NCBI RefSeq assembly: GCF_025751575.1
Contig: NZ_JAOWLA010000005.1
Span: 1-64,000 of the forward strand
Direction: 5' to 3'
From: Albidovulum sediminicola
GTDB taxonomy: Bacteria; Pseudomonadota; Alphaproteobacteria; Rhodobacterales; Rhodobacteraceae
Length of the DNA stretch: 64,000 nt
Numbering within the stretch: position 1 is the first letter of the stretch; each line of letters opens with the position of its first letter. Of this stretch, positions 55,527 to 64,000 are shown piece by piece. A program made the translations under genes and the position numbers. The notes below the pieces were generated by a model. It saw only the letters and a list, made by a program, of their open reading frames with translations, ran no database searches and was not told where the DNA came from.

Positions 55527-56939
55527 TCAGGGCAACATTTTCAGTGTCTTCCACCGTTCGTAGGCATCGAGCGCGCGCTGGCGCCCCTCGGCGGGTGCCA
55601 CGCGGCGAACCGGATAGGCTGCCTGCGGGTCCAGCGCCCAGGCCCTCGGCGCGGCCTGGAAATAGGCGCGGGCATCGGGATGCGGATCGGCCCGGCCTTC
55701 GGCGATCCAACGCCGGCGGTAGGCGCCGTCAGGGTCGAACTTCTCGGCCTGGGTCACGGGGTTGAAGACCCGGAAATAGGGTGCTGCGTCGGGGCCCGAT
55801 CCCGCCACCCATTGCCAGCCCATCGCGTTCGCGGCCGGGTCCCAGTCGGTCAGGCAATCCGCGAACCAGTCGAGCCCCACCCGCCAGTCGGTCCGGAGAT
55901 GCTTGGTCAAGTAAGAGGCCGCCACCATCCGTGCGCGATTGTGCATCCGCCCCGTCACATACATCTCTCGTAGCGCTGCATCGACAAAGGGCTCACCCGT
56001 CATGCCGCGCCGCCAGGCCTCGGCATCGGCATTGTCGCCCCGCCAGGGAAAGCGGTCCCAGTCGCGGTTCCAGTTGTCCTGCGCGAGCCCCGGTGCGTGG
56101 TGCAACAGGTGATACGCGAACTCACGCCAGCCAAGCTCGGACAGGAACTTGGCGTTGCCGCCCGCCCTGGCGGTTTCCGACCAGATCGTGCGGGGCGACA
56201 CCTCCCCGTATGTCAGGTATTCGGAGAGGCCCGAGGTCGCATCCTCTGCCGGGAAGTCGCGCCGTTCGGCGTAGCGCGCCGAGCGGGTGTCGAGGAACCC
56301 AGACAGGCGGGCCTGTGCCGCGGCCTCCCCCGGCGCGGAATGGTGGCGCAACACATCTTCACCCGCGCGCAAGGCCGCGCCCAACCGCCAGGCGGCAAGA
56401 TCTTCCGAAGCAGGCCAGGACGCGGGGACCGAAAGCGCGCCGGGTGCCGGCAACGGGCGGCCCGGATCAAGCCGCGACGCCGCGCGCCAATAGGCCGAAA
56501 AGAGCTTGTAGCCGGTGCCCTGCCCCGTCGCCACCGCTTCGGGCTCGAACAAGAGATGCCCCGGAAAACTGCGGGCGGCCATCCCCGCCCCGCGCAGCGC
56601 GGCTTTGACCGCCACGTCGCGCGCCCGCGCCGCCGGGTCATAGGCACGCGACCACCAGACGGCCTCCGCCCCGGTTTCCCCGGCAAGCTGCGCGAGGACC
56701 TCCGCCGCAAGCCCGCGCCGCAAGACCAGCCGCGCGCCCCGGGCCGCCAGCGCCGCGCCGAAGACACGGAGCCCCTCGCCCCAGCGCCAGCGCGCGGCGG
56801 CGCCCCAGCCCTCGGCAACCGGATCGAGAATCGCCACCGGGATCAGCGGACGGCCACTGCGCACCGCCTCGTGCAGCATGGGATGGTCCGCCAACCGCAG
56901 ATCGCGCCGGAACCACAAAAGGATGGGCCGGTCGCTCAC
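55527..56939 (-). CDS. phr: Deoxyribodipyrimidine photolyase (470 aa)
   Basis: Repairs UV-induced pyrimidine dimers with light. The N-terminal photolyase domain (ILLWFRRDLRLADHPML) and the FAD-binding C-terminal half (LSEYLTYGEVSPRTIW, LGWREFAYHLLHH, AWRRGMTGEPFVDAALREMYVTGRMHNRARMVAASYLTKHL, DPAANAMGWQWVAGSGPDAAPYFRVFNP) are complete. Start overlaps the stop of the aminotransferase-like gene (ATGA at 56936-56939). Length is standard for class I CPD photolyase. Confidence 0.96.
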   Translation of the reverse strand: MSDRPILLWFRRDLRLADHPMLHEAVRSGRPLIPVAILDPVAEGWGAAARWRWGEGLRVFGAALAARGARLVLRRGLAAEVLAQLAGETGAEAVWWSRAYDPAARARDVAVKAALRGAGMAARSFPGHLLFEPEAVATGQGTGYKLFSAYWRAASRLDPGRPLPAPGALSVPASWPASEDLAAWRLGAALRAGEDVLRHHSAPGEAAAQARLSGFLDTRSARYAERRDFPAEDATSGLSEYLTYGEVSPRTIWSETARAGGNAKFLSELGWREFAYHLLHHAPGLAQDNWNRDWDRFPWRGDNADAEAWRRGMTGEPFVDAALREMYVTGRMHNRARMVAASYLTKHLRTDWRVGLDWFADCLTDWDPAANAMGWQWVAGSGPDAAPYFRVFNPVTQAEKFDPDGAYRRRWIAEGRADPHPDARAYFQAAPRAWALDPQAAYPVRRVAPAEGRQRALDAYERWKTLKMLP

Positions 56940-58174
56940 AGCACCTTGTCGAGCGCCTCGATCAGTCGCGCGACATCCTCGGGCGAGGTATAATGCGTGG
57001 CCGACAGGCGAAGGACGCCCTTGTCCAGATCGACGCCCATCGCGGTCAGCGGCCGCACGGCGTAGAAATCGCCCGCCCAGCAGTTGATCCCGTGCCGGGC
57101 CAGATCCGCCGAAACCGGCTCCGCCGCGCGGTCGAGCGCCACCGCGACCGTCGGCGCCCGGCGGCTCGCATCGCGCGGCCCGAGCAGCCGCAGATCGTTG
57201 CGCGCCCCCAGGTAGTCCAGAAGCGGCTGGATCAGGCTGACCTCATGCGCGCGGATCAGGTCGTGGACCTGATGCCCACGGATCGCCGGATCGGCTTCGG
57301 CCCGCAGGAAATGATGGGTATGAAGCGCATCGAAGTAATCGGCCATGCCCGCGCAGGCGGCGACTTGCGCGTGGTCGGGACCTGCCGGGGTGAAGCGCTT
57401 GTAAAGCGTCTCGCCGTTGAACCAGTGGCCTTGGTTGGGCAGCCGCATGCCAAGATCGCGGCGAATGGCCATGATCCCCTGATGGGGCCCGTAGACCTTG
57501 TAGGCCGAGAACAGGTAGATATCGGTGCCCAGCGCCGCGACGTCGGGAATGCCATGGGGCGCATAGCTGACCCCATCGACACAGGTGGCCGCGCCCGCCG
57601 CATGGGCCATGGCCACGATCTCCGCCACCGGGTTGATCTCCGCCACCACGTTCGAACAATGCGGGAAGGCGACAAGCCGCACCTTGCCGTCGGCCAGAAG
57701 CGGCGTCAGCCGCGCCGGGTCCAGATGCCCGGTCGCGGGGTCGATCCGCCACTCCCGGATCTCGACGCCTTCCTCCCCCAGCCTGCGCCAGGGGCCCGAA
57801 TTGGCCTCGTGATCCTGATCGGTGACGACGATCGCCTCGCCGGGTTTCAGCGCGCGCCGGAAGGCCTGCGCCAGCACATAAGTATTCGCCGTGGTCGAGG
57901 GGCCGAAGCTGAGTTCCTCCGTCGCGATACCCATCATCGCGGCCAGACGCCGCCGTGCCTCGTCCATCTCTTCCCCGCCAAGGCGCCCGGCCTCGTAGGG
58001 AGCATAGGGCTGGACCTTGCGCTCACGGTAGAACCGCGTCAGCCGGTCGATGACCGGCCCGCAGGCATAGGATCCGCCCGCATTTTCGAAGAACGACTTG
58101 TCCGCGAGTTCGGGCACGGAAAACGCGGGGAACTGGCTGCGGACATAGGCAAGATCAAGACTGGGCAAGGACAC
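56936..58174 (-). CDS. Cysteine desulfurase-like PLP enzyme (class V aminotransferase, 412 aa)
   Basis: Family features: FFENAGGSYACGPVIDRL, GPSTTANTYVLAQAFRRAL, DQDHEANSGPWRRL, and CVDGVSYAPHG. The PLP lysine is in LFSAYKVYGPHQGIM. A conserved active-site cysteine loop of true SufS is not evident, so the natural reaction may differ (for example a Csd-like or related lyase). I choose GTG 58174 because the protein starts SLPSLDLAYVRSQFP there, in agreement with relatives; the frame further upstream is not protein-like. Coupled to phr by ATGA. Confidence 0.85.
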   Translation of the reverse strand: MSLPSLDLAYVRSQFPAFSVPELADKSFFENAGGSYACGPVIDRLTRFYRERKVQPYAPYEAGRLGGEEMDEARRRLAAMMGIATEELSFGPSTTANTYVLAQAFRRALKPGEAIVVTDQDHEANSGPWRRLGEEGVEIREWRIDPATGHLDPARLTPLLADGKVRLVAFPHCSNVVAEINPVAEIVAMAHAAGAATCVDGVSYAPHGIPDVAALGTDIYLFSAYKVYGPHQGIMAIRRDLGMRLPNQGHWFNGETLYKRFTPAGPDHAQVAACAGMADYFDALHTHHFLRAEADPAIRGHQVHDLIRAHEVSLIQPLLDYLGARNDLRLLGPRDASRRAPTVAVALDRAAEPVSADLARHGINCWAGDFYAVRPLTAMGVDLDKGVLRLSATHYTSPEDVARLIEALDKVL

Positions 58175-58277
58175 GGCGGACACCTCTCGTTGACAGGCGC
58201 GATCCTTGCCCGGCGCTTGCGCCTCCGCAAGGGGGTATTGCCAGGATACGCGAACCCTCGCGCCCGTCCCCCTGAGC

Positions 58278-58859
58278 CTAGTAGGGATTGCGGGCGGTGC
58301 GGTCGCCCGAAAGGCTTTGCTGGCGCCGCAAGACCAGCAGCTCGATCGCATCCGCCAGATGTTCTTCCTGAATGTTGTAGTCCCCGCGCGCGACGCGCAG
58401 GCGATGCGCCTCGATCATGACATCGGCATGGGTGCAGCCGACCGGCGGCTCGAAACGGTAGCAGGCAAGCTCGATCAGGAATCCAAGCGGATCGCGGAAG
58501 TAGATCGAGTCCATGAAGCCCCGGTCCTTGGGGCCGTAAACGGCGATGCCGCGCGCCTCCAGCCGCTCCTTCGCGTGGGTGAATGTCGCGTGGCTGACGT
58601 TGAAGGCGATATGATGCACGCAGCCGGGTTCGTTCGGCGTCTTCGTCGGATCGGGTTTCCGGTCCTCGTTCGTGAAGATCGTGATCAGCCGCCCGTCACC
58701 GGGATCGAAGTAAAGATGCCCCTCGCGCGGGTTGTCGAGGTTCGGCTGGTCGAACACGAAGGGCATGCCCAGCACACCCTCCCAAAAGTCGATGGAGGTT
58801 TGACGGTCCGCCCCGTTCAGCGTGATGTGGTGAACGCCCTGGCTCTGGATCTTTTTCAT
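58278..58859 (-). CDS. VOC-family (glyoxalase/dioxygenase-like) protein (193 aa)
   Basis: Two beta-alpha-beta-beta-beta repeats of the vicinal oxygen chelate fold: HHITLNGADRQTSIDFWEGVLGMPFVFDQ and HHIAFNVSHATFTHAKERLEARGIAVYG. Metal-ligand candidates are His in QGVHHITL, Glu/Asp in GHLYFDPGD, His in CVHHIAF, and Glu in FRDPLGFLIELA. This fits ring-cleaving dioxygenases or glyoxalase-type lyases. The substrate cannot be told. It stands alone 82 bp downstream of recN, on the same strand. Confidence 0.85.
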   Translation of the reverse strand: MKKIQSQGVHHITLNGADRQTSIDFWEGVLGMPFVFDQPNLDNPREGHLYFDPGDGRLITIFTNEDRKPDPTKTPNEPGCVHHIAFNVSHATFTHAKERLEARGIAVYGPKDRGFMDSIYFRDPLGFLIELACYRFEPPVGCTHADVMIEAHRLRVARGDYNIQEEHLADAIELLVLRRQQSLSGDRTARNPY

Positions 58860-58941
58860 GACTGGTCCTCCGCTTGCCGCAGTATGCGGGCGGGACCTCG
58901 CGCGAACAAGCCGGATCGCGGCACAGGCGCTGTGCGGGCCG

Positions 58942-60585
58942 CTAGCCCGCCAGCAGATCCTCGGCCGCGGCGCGGGCCGCCCCGGTGATCGTCTCGCCCG
59001 AGATCATGCGGGCCAGTTCGTCCACGCGCTCCTCCCGCGCGAGCGCCACGACGGTTGAGGTCGTGATCCCCCCCGCGACCGATTTCTGCACGCGGAAATG
59101 ATGCGCCGCGCGGGCCGCGACCTGCGGGCTATGGGTCACGACAAGGATCTGCGCGCCCTCCGCCAGGCGTTCCAGCCGCCGCCCCACCGCATCGGCCGTC
59201 GCCCCGCCAACGCCGCGGTCGATCTCGTCGAAGATCATCGTCAGCGCCTCGCCCCCGCGCGCCAGGCAGACCTTGAGCGCCAGGAGGAAGCGCGAAAGCT
59301 CCCCGCCGGAGGCGATGCGGTTCAGTGGCCCCGCCGGCGCGCCGGGGTTGGTGGCGACCGTAAAGGCCACGGCCTCGGTGCCCTCAGGCCCCGGATCGGC
59401 GGCGGTGACGTCGGTCCGGAAGACCGCGCGCTCCATCTTCAGGGGGGCGAGTTCCCCGGCGATCGCCTTGTCGAGAGCGATCGCCGCCTTGCGCCGCGCC
59501 GCGCCAAGCGCGCCTGCCGCCTCGGCGTAGTTGGCGACGGCCTTCTCCACCGCCACCCGCAACCCCGCGATGTCGCGCGCCCCGCCATCCAGTGCCGCCA
59601 GGCGCGCACGCAACCCCTCGGCGAAGCCGCCCAGATCGTCGGGAAGGACCCCATGCTTGCGCGCCAGCCCGCGGATCGCGAAAAGCCGCTCTTCCACCCG
59701 CTCCATCTCGCGCGGGTCGAAGTCGAGCCGGTCGAGCGCCGTTTCCACCCCCTGTGCGGCCTCGCCGAGTTCGGTGATCGCCCGCGTCAAGGCCGCGATC
59801 GGATCGTCAAGCAGCCCCTCGGCCTTCGCCGCCGCTCCGTCGAGCCAGCGCGCGGCATCCGCCATCATCCCCTCGGCCCCCTCGCCCCCAAGCGCCTGAA
59901 GCGCGCGGGCGATGTCCTCCCGGATGCGGAGGCCGGCCTGCATCTGGCGCCGACGGGTATCAAGCTCGGCCTCCTCCCCCGGTTCGGGCGCGAGCTTGTC
60001 CAGTTCGCCCACCGCGTGGCGCAGGAAGTCTTCCTCGGCGCGGAGCGCCTGCAAGCCCGTCTCGGCCTCCGCCAGGGCCTGACGCGCCTTGCCGAGCGCG
60101 GCCCAGCTGCGGCGCACGGGCGCCGTGTCGACCGCCGCGAAGGCATCAAGCATCGCGCGGTGCCCGCGCGGGTCCAGAAGGCCGCGGTCGTCCTGCTGGC
60201 CGTGAAGCTCGATCAGCGCGTCCGACAGCGTGCGCAGCACCTCTCCGGTCGTGCGGCGGTCGTTGACATAGGCGGTCTTGCGGCCATCTGCGGCGTTCAC
60301 CCGGCGCAGGATCAACTCGTCCTCCACCGCGATCCCGGCCTCGGCCAGGACGGCGCGGGCGGCATGCCCGGCGGGCAGGTCGAAGACGGCCGTCACCTCG
60401 CCCCGCGTGGCGCCGGCACGGACCAGTTCCGCCCGTCCGCGCCAGCCAAGAACGAAGCCGAGGCAATCGAGCAGGATCGACTTCCCCGCCCCGGTTTCCC
60501 CGGTCAGCACATTGAGACCCGGCGCGAAGTCAAGCTCGAGCCGGTCGATCAGCAGCATGTCACGGATTTCAAGTGACCGAAGCAT
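58942..60585 (-). CDS. recN: DNA repair protein RecN (547 aa)
   Basis: SMC-like ATPase for double-strand break repair. Walker A GETGAGKSILLD at about 30-41 after LRSLEIRDMLLIDRLELDFAPGLNVLT. Central coiled coils follow, then signature RIASGGELSRFLLALKV and Walker B MIFDEIDRGVGGATADAVGRRL, and a terminal ILVVTHSPQVAARA. ATG 60585 with GGGGGCGAGG upstream is the natural start (a TTG at 60597 is possible). Position after bamD in the same direction matches the usual Rhodobacterales order. Confidence 0.96.
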   Translation of the reverse strand: MLRSLEIRDMLLIDRLELDFAPGLNVLTGETGAGKSILLDCLGFVLGWRGRAELVRAGATRGEVTAVFDLPAGHAARAVLAEAGIAVEDELILRRVNAADGRKTAYVNDRRTTGEVLRTLSDALIELHGQQDDRGLLDPRGHRAMLDAFAAVDTAPVRRSWAALGKARQALAEAETGLQALRAEEDFLRHAVGELDKLAPEPGEEAELDTRRRQMQAGLRIREDIARALQALGGEGAEGMMADAARWLDGAAAKAEGLLDDPIAALTRAITELGEAAQGVETALDRLDFDPREMERVEERLFAIRGLARKHGVLPDDLGGFAEGLRARLAALDGGARDIAGLRVAVEKAVANYAEAAGALGAARRKAAIALDKAIAGELAPLKMERAVFRTDVTAADPGPEGTEAVAFTVATNPGAPAGPLNRIASGGELSRFLLALKVCLARGGEALTMIFDEIDRGVGGATADAVGRRLERLAEGAQILVVTHSPQVAARAAHHFRVQKSVAGGITTSTVVALAREERVDELARMISGETITGAARAAAEDLLAG

Positions 60586-60618
60586 CCTCGCCCCCAAAGG
60601 CTGCGCTTCAGCGCATCG

Positions 60619-61461
60619 TCACAGCCATTCGCCCTTGATCACCCGGCGGTAGATCGTTGCAAGCCAGCCAGTGCCCTTCGCCTCGGGCTGAAGGCCCTGC
60701 TTGGTCAACAGGCGATAGCCATCCTCGTACCAGACCGTGGACTGGTAGTTGTAGCCCAGGATCGCACCCGCCGTCTGCGCCTCGTCCGTCAGGCCCAGCG
60801 ACAGGTAGCATTCGATCAAGCGATAAAGCGCCTCGGCTGTGTGGGCCGTGGTCTGGTATTGTTCGACCACGACGCGGAAGCGGTTGAGCGCGGCGGTGAA
60901 ATGATGCCGGCGCAGGTAATAGCGTCCGATCTCCATCTCTTTCGCGGCGAGGTGGTCGAAGGCGAGGTCGAACTTGAGGATCGCCGACTTCGCATAGTCG
61001 CTGTCGGGATATTCCTCGATCACCGCGCGCAGTGCCTGAAGCGCCTGGAAGGTCAGGCCCTGGTCGCGGCCGACCTCGTCGATCTGGTCGTAATAACTGA
61101 GCGCGAGGAGGTATTTGGCGTAGGCCGCGTCCTCCTCCGCCGGATAGGTATCGATGTAACGCTGCGCGGCGGCGCGGCTGTTTTCGTAATCCTTGTCCTT
61201 GTGGTAACCATAGGCCTGCATGATCAATGCGCGCTTGGCCATTTCGGAATAGGGGTAAAGCCGCTCGACCTCGGCGAAGTAGTGGACCGCGTCCTCGGCC
61301 TTGCGGTTGGTGGCCAGAGATTGCTCGCCAAGCTTGAAGATCGACTCCGCATCGAGCTGGTCCATCGGGACTTCCCGATCGGCATTGCCGCCGCACCCGG
61401 CCAGTAACAAGGCCAGCGCAAGGCCAGCGACACCCTTTGCCGTTCCAATGCCCCGCGCCAT
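60619..61461 (-). CDS. bamD: Outer membrane protein assembly factor BamD (280 aa)
   Basis: Lipoprotein of the BAM complex that inserts beta-barrel proteins. A signal with lipobox LLAGC (VAGLALALLLAGCGG) is followed by TPR repeats (SIFKLGEQSLATNRKAEDAVHYFAEVERLYPYSEMAKRALIM ..., then DSDYAKSAILKFDLAFDHLAAKEMEIGRYYLRRHHFTAALNRFRVVVEQY). ATG 61461 gives a normal signal peptide; ATG 61503 would add 14 residues. Located between lpxC and recN, as in relatives. Confidence 0.95.
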   Translation of the reverse strand: MARGIGTAKGVAGLALALLLAGCGGNADREVPMDQLDAESIFKLGEQSLATNRKAEDAVHYFAEVERLYPYSEMAKRALIMQAYGYHKDKDYENSRAAAQRYIDTYPAEEDAAYAKYLLALSYYDQIDEVGRDQGLTFQALQALRAVIEEYPDSDYAKSAILKFDLAFDHLAAKEMEIGRYYLRRHHFTAALNRFRVVVEQYQTTAHTAEALYRLIECYLSLGLTDEAQTAGAILGYNYQSTVWYEDGYRLLTKQGLQPEAKGTGWLATIYRRVIKGEWL

Positions 61462-61579
61462 CTGCCGCCTACCCCGATTCCGCTTCAATTCTTGCTCGTT
61501 CACGCCCGAAGGCGCGCCGGTTCGTCACGTCCTAGCACAGAAAAATCCGGGGCGCAAAACGCCTTTGACCGCCGTCGGA

Positions 61580-62500
61580 TCAGGCAACGGCCGGAATGTC
61601 GGCGCGGCTCACGCCGACGCCGGGAAGCCGTGCGCGGCGCTCGTCCGCGCACTCGGTCACGCGGAAAGCCGAGGGGTCGGCGAAAAGCGCGCGCAGCAGG
61701 CGGTTGGTCATCGCATGGCCCGCCCGGTTGCCCGTGTAACGGCCCAGGATCGGGGCCCCGGCCAGCGCCAGGTCCCCCAGCGCGTCGAGCATCTTGTGAC
61801 GCACCGCCTCGTCCCGGTGGCGCAGGCCGCCCGGGCTGAGCACGCGGTCGCCATCTACGACCACGGCGTTCTCATAGGTGCCACCCAGCGCAAGCCCATT
61901 CGCCCGCATCGCATCCACATCGGACTGGCGGCAGAAGGTGCGGCTGTCGGAAAGCTCCCGCACGAAGGCGCCGTTGGCGAGCGTCATGTGCTTTTCCTGC
62001 CGGCCGATGGCCGCGTCCGCAAACTCGATCCGGAAGTCGATCTCAAGCGTCTCTGCCGGGTCGAGGCGGGCGAAGGCCGCGCCGTCGCGCACCTCAACCG
62101 GCTTAAGGACCTCGAAGCAGCGTACCGTTTCATCAAGCGAGCGCAGCCCACGGGCCAGGATACCCGCGACGAAGGGGGCGGCGGAGCCGTCAAGGATCGG
62201 AACTTCGGGGCCGTCGATCTCGATCAGCGCGTTATGCACGCCGCAGCCCGCGAGGGCGGCCATGATATGTTCAATGGTCGAGACGGACACGCCCGCCGCG
62301 TTCTCGATCCGGGTGCAGAGCTGCGCCGGGATCACCGCATCCCAGATCGCGGGCACCATCGGGTCCGCACCGATCACGTCGGTGCGGCGGAACCACACCC
62401 CGTAATTGGCCGAAGCGGCGTGCACACGCATCCGCGCCGCGCGACCCGAGTGCAGGCCAACGCCGGTGAAGGTCGCCGTGGATCTGATCGTCGTCTGCAA
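61580..62500 (-). CDS. lpxC: UDP-3-O-acyl-N-acetylglucosamine deacetylase LpxC (306 aa)
   Basis: Second and committed step of lipid A synthesis, zinc-dependent. Family blocks: QTTIRSTATFTGVGLHSGRAARMRVHAA, the zinc-binding SVSTIEHIMAALAGCGVHNALIEIDGPEVPILDGSA, RTFCRQSDVDAMRANGLALGG, and the second zinc region HKMLDALGDLALAG. The start is TTG at 62500, which agrees with the family N-terminus (xQTTIRS) and follows a GGGGGCAG stretch; the longer frame to 62812 crosses the terminator. About 195 bp separate it from the terminator of ftsZ. Confidence 0.95.
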   Translation of the reverse strand: MQTTIRSTATFTGVGLHSGRAARMRVHAASANYGVWFRRTDVIGADPMVPAIWDAVIPAQLCTRIENAAGVSVSTIEHIMAALAGCGVHNALIEIDGPEVPILDGSAAPFVAGILARGLRSLDETVRCFEVLKPVEVRDGAAFARLDPAETLEIDFRIEFADAAIGRQEKHMTLANGAFVRELSDSRTFCRQSDVDAMRANGLALGGTYENAVVVDGDRVLSPGGLRHRDEAVRHKMLDALGDLALAGAPILGRYTGNRAGHAMTNRLLRALFADPSAFRVTECADERRARLPGVGVSRADIPAVA

Positions 62501-62680
62501 GACTGCCCCCGAGTTTTCTGGGCCGAAACGCCGGGACGAAGCCCAAGGTCTTTTCGGCAAGGGTGAGGTAAACCCGCGGAGCAGAACACTCAATTCACTC
62601 TTTGCAACGAACTGAAACAAAACCTTCACGAATGGGCAACGCCTTGCCGATTGGTCAAATTTCCCACTCAAGGTATTGTA

Positions 62681-62715
62681 AAAAAAAGAAAAAGGGCCGA
62701 AGGATTTCGGCCCCA
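62681..62715 (-). terminator. Rho-independent terminator after ftsZ
   Basis: On the minus strand an 8-bp stem (GGGCCGAA / TTCGGCCC, positions 62714-62707 and 62702-62695) with a 4-base loop is followed by TTTTTCTTTTTTTT. It lies 21 bp past the ftsZ stop. It would end the division-gene transcript before lpxC, so lpxC needs its own promoter in 62501-62680. Confidence 0.92.
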
Positions 62716-62735
62716 GTGAATGAAATGTTACAGGT

Positions 62736-64000
62736 TCAGTTCGCTTGCCGGCGCAGGAATGCCGGGATTTCGATGCGCTCCTGATCAGGATCGACCTCCT
62801 GCTCGTCGTCATAGGCCGTGCTCAGGCGCGGCTGTTGGCGCATTGCGGGCGCTGACCGCTCGGTATGCTCGGAGGCATGTCCGGTCATCCGGTTGATCAG
62901 CGTGTTGATGCCGAAGCGCGGACGCTCCGCCGGTTGCGGCGCCGGCTGGGCCGGGCGCTGCTGCGGTTGGCGCGCTTGCGGCTGGGGCTGCTGCGAGGGC
63001 TGGCGGCTGACCGCGGCCTGAAGACGGGCAAGCGCCTCGGGCGACGGCGTGCCCGGCGCGCGCGGACGCGGCGCGACGAAGGCACCGGCATCATCCTCGA
63101 CATGCAGGCTGCGGGCCTGGGCGACCTGGGCCGCCGTGGGCTGCGGCTGGTAGGCCGGGGGCGGCAGGTCATCTTCGGCCGCAGCCGCGGGCTCGTCGAA
63201 AAGCGTGCGGTCCTCTTGCGCGGCGGCGACCTGAGGCGCCGGTTGAGGGGCAGGCTGCGGCGAGGGCTCAGCCGCGCGGGGCACCTCGACCGGGGCCTGG
63301 CTGCGCTGGGTCAGCGGCTCGGCCAGGCTGCGGCGCGGCGCCGGGGTCTCGGCATCGGCCACGGCGGCGTCGATGCCGGTCGCGACGACCGAAACGCGCA
63401 TCATCCCGTCCATGCGGTCGTCGAGCGTGGAGCCGACGATGATGTTGGCGTCCGGGTCCACCTCTTCGCGGATGCGGTTCGCGGCCTCGTCCAGCTCGAA
63501 CAGGGTCAGGTCGGAGCCGCCGGTGATGTTGATGAGAACGCCCTTGGCGCCGCGCAGGCTGATCTCGTCCAGAAGCGGGTTGGCGATCGCCTTCTCCGCC
63601 GCCTGGATCGCGCGATCCTCGCCGCTGGCCTCGCCCGTGCCCATCATGGCCTTGCCCATCTCATCCATCACCGAGCGCACATCGGCGAAGTCGAGGTTGA
63701 TCAGGCCTGGGCGGACCATCAGATCGGTCACGCCCTTGACGCCCTGGTAGAGCACGTCGTCGGCCATCGCGAAGGCCTCGGTGAACGTGGTCTTTTCGTT
63801 CGCGAGACGGAACAGGTTCTGGTTCGGAATGATGATCAGCGTGTCGACGACCTTCTGGAGCGCCTCGATCCCCTCGTTTGCCTGGCGCATGCGCTTGGCG
63901 CCCTCGAACTGGAAGGGTTTGGTCACGACACCAACGGTCAGCACGCCAAGCTCGCGCGCGGCCTGGGCGATGATCGGCGCCGCACCGGTGCCGGTGCCGC
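62736..64000 (-). CDS. ftsZ: Cell division protein FtsZ, C-terminal part (runs off right edge)
   Basis: Tubulin-like GTPase that forms the division ring. The frame is open to 64000 on the minus strand and includes [19 protein letters not shown], the tubulin signature loop. The GTPase domain continues ([53 protein letters not shown]), and the C-terminal domain ends around [27 protein letters not shown] long Pro/Gln/Ala-rich linker of about 150 residues follows, as in alphaproteobacteria. The final [14 protein letters not shown] is the peptide that binds FtsA and other partners. About 100 N-terminal residues are missing outside the window. Confidence 0.97.
   Translation of the reverse strand, partial: GTGTGAAPIIAQAARELGVLTVGVVTKPFQFEGAKRMRQANEGIEALQKVVDTLIIIPNQNLFRLANEKTTFTEAFAMADDVLYQGVKGVTDLMVRPGLINLDFADVRSVMDEMGKAMMGTGEASGEDRAIQAAEKAIANPLLDEISLRGAKGVLINITGGSDLTLFELDEAANRIREEVDPDANIIVGSTLDDRMDGMMRVSVVATGIDAAVADAETPAPRRSLAEPLTQRSQAPVEVPRAAEPSPQPAPQPAPQVAAAQEDRTLFDEPAAAAEDDLPPPAYQPQPTAAQVAQARSLHVEDDAGAFVAPRPRAPGTPSPEALARLQAAVSRQPSQQPQPQARQPQQRPAQPAPQPAERPRFGINTLINRMTGHASEHTERSAPAMRQQPRLSTAYDDEQEVDPDQERIEIPAFLRRQAN

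Noticed and set aside
56993-58420. 475-residue plus-strand frame opposite the PLP enzyme
   Set aside because: Mirror frame in high-GC DNA; the PLP-lysine motif and gene overlaps support the minus strand.
58921-58950. Hairpins at the end of recN (GCACAG-GCG-CTGTGC and GCGGGC/GCCCGC)
   Set aside because: Real inverted repeats but without a T-run on the minus strand, so not listed as a terminator.
59098-60576. 492-residue plus-strand frame opposite recN
   Set aside because: Mirror frame; RecN Walker motifs are certain.

Overview
The window is high-GC alphaproteobacterial DNA, most likely from a Rhodobacterales (Rhodobacter/Paracoccus-type) chromosome. The right end carries the conserved order ftsZ-lpxC-bamD-recN, and a trgA-trgB-cysK block like the tellurite-resistance locus known from Rhodobacter sphaeroides. 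All assignments come from reading the sequence and its translations; no database search was possible.

Layout. (1) 1-4388: a stress cluster with a partial Crp/Fnr regulator, a groES-groEL pair and several very small proteins (a basic protein, a glycine-zipper lipoprotein, two small membrane proteins). (2) 4414-5185: a junction where a 3' piece of a Crp/Fnr gene meets the 3' piece of a large DUF3320-type protein. (3) 5186-9668: a mobile cassette with CAGGGAA repeats, a divergent HTH protein, a large serine recombinase and two ParB-like proteins. (4) 10035-27351: a DISARM-like defence locus. It has DrmA-like and DrmB-like (DUF1998) genes and a cytosine methyltransferase with a Vsr nuclease. It also has an SNF2 helicase, a 1012-residue unknown protein, a UvrD-like helicase and a NERD-helicase; no phospholipase-D (DrmC-type) gene is visible. 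(5) 27582-32647: two divergent operons. On the minus strand are an XRE regulator, an ImmA/IrrE peptidase and an exonuclease I homologue. On the plus strand are a ubiquitin-like protein, an E2-like protein, a JAB/JAMM peptidase and an E1/ThiF-like protein. They share a 178-bp promoter region with nested palindromes and two outward-facing TTGACA boxes. (6) 32925-38966: phage/island-type genes (two DUF5681 proteins, a ParB-methyltransferase, a ParB-like protein, an XRE remnant) followed by a DUF3489-DUF2924-serine recombinase cassette. (7) 39275-48069: a seven-gene type I restriction-modification operon with a half-size HsdS, HsdM, HsdS, a RuvC-fold-like protein, a Ser/Thr kinase, HsdR and a YgjP-type metallopeptidase. 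(8) 48320-48409: tRNA-Ser(GGA), the apparent right border of the island. (9) 48473-64000: ordinary core chromosome, all on the minus strand.

How the parts work together. Positions 5.8-48 kb read as a layered defence island built from at least two recombinase cassettes. It holds several independent anti-phage modules: DISARM-like, ubiquitin-like conjugation, type I restriction and an orphan methyltransferase. The ubiquitin-like operon is the most striking. Its four genes are tightly packed or overlapping, the JAMM motif and an E2 cysteine are intact, and the ubiquitin-like protein ends in Gly-Ser-Gly-Val rather than a bare di-glycine. The shared promoter suggests that the XRE protein controls both arms, with ImmA/IrrE perhaps relieving repression. 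That would make a seven-gene unit that includes a DNA exonuclease; this is inference.

Limits. Start codons are chosen by eye from Shine-Dalgarno sites, overlaps and family N-termini. The left attachment site of the island was not found. The first and last genes run off the window.
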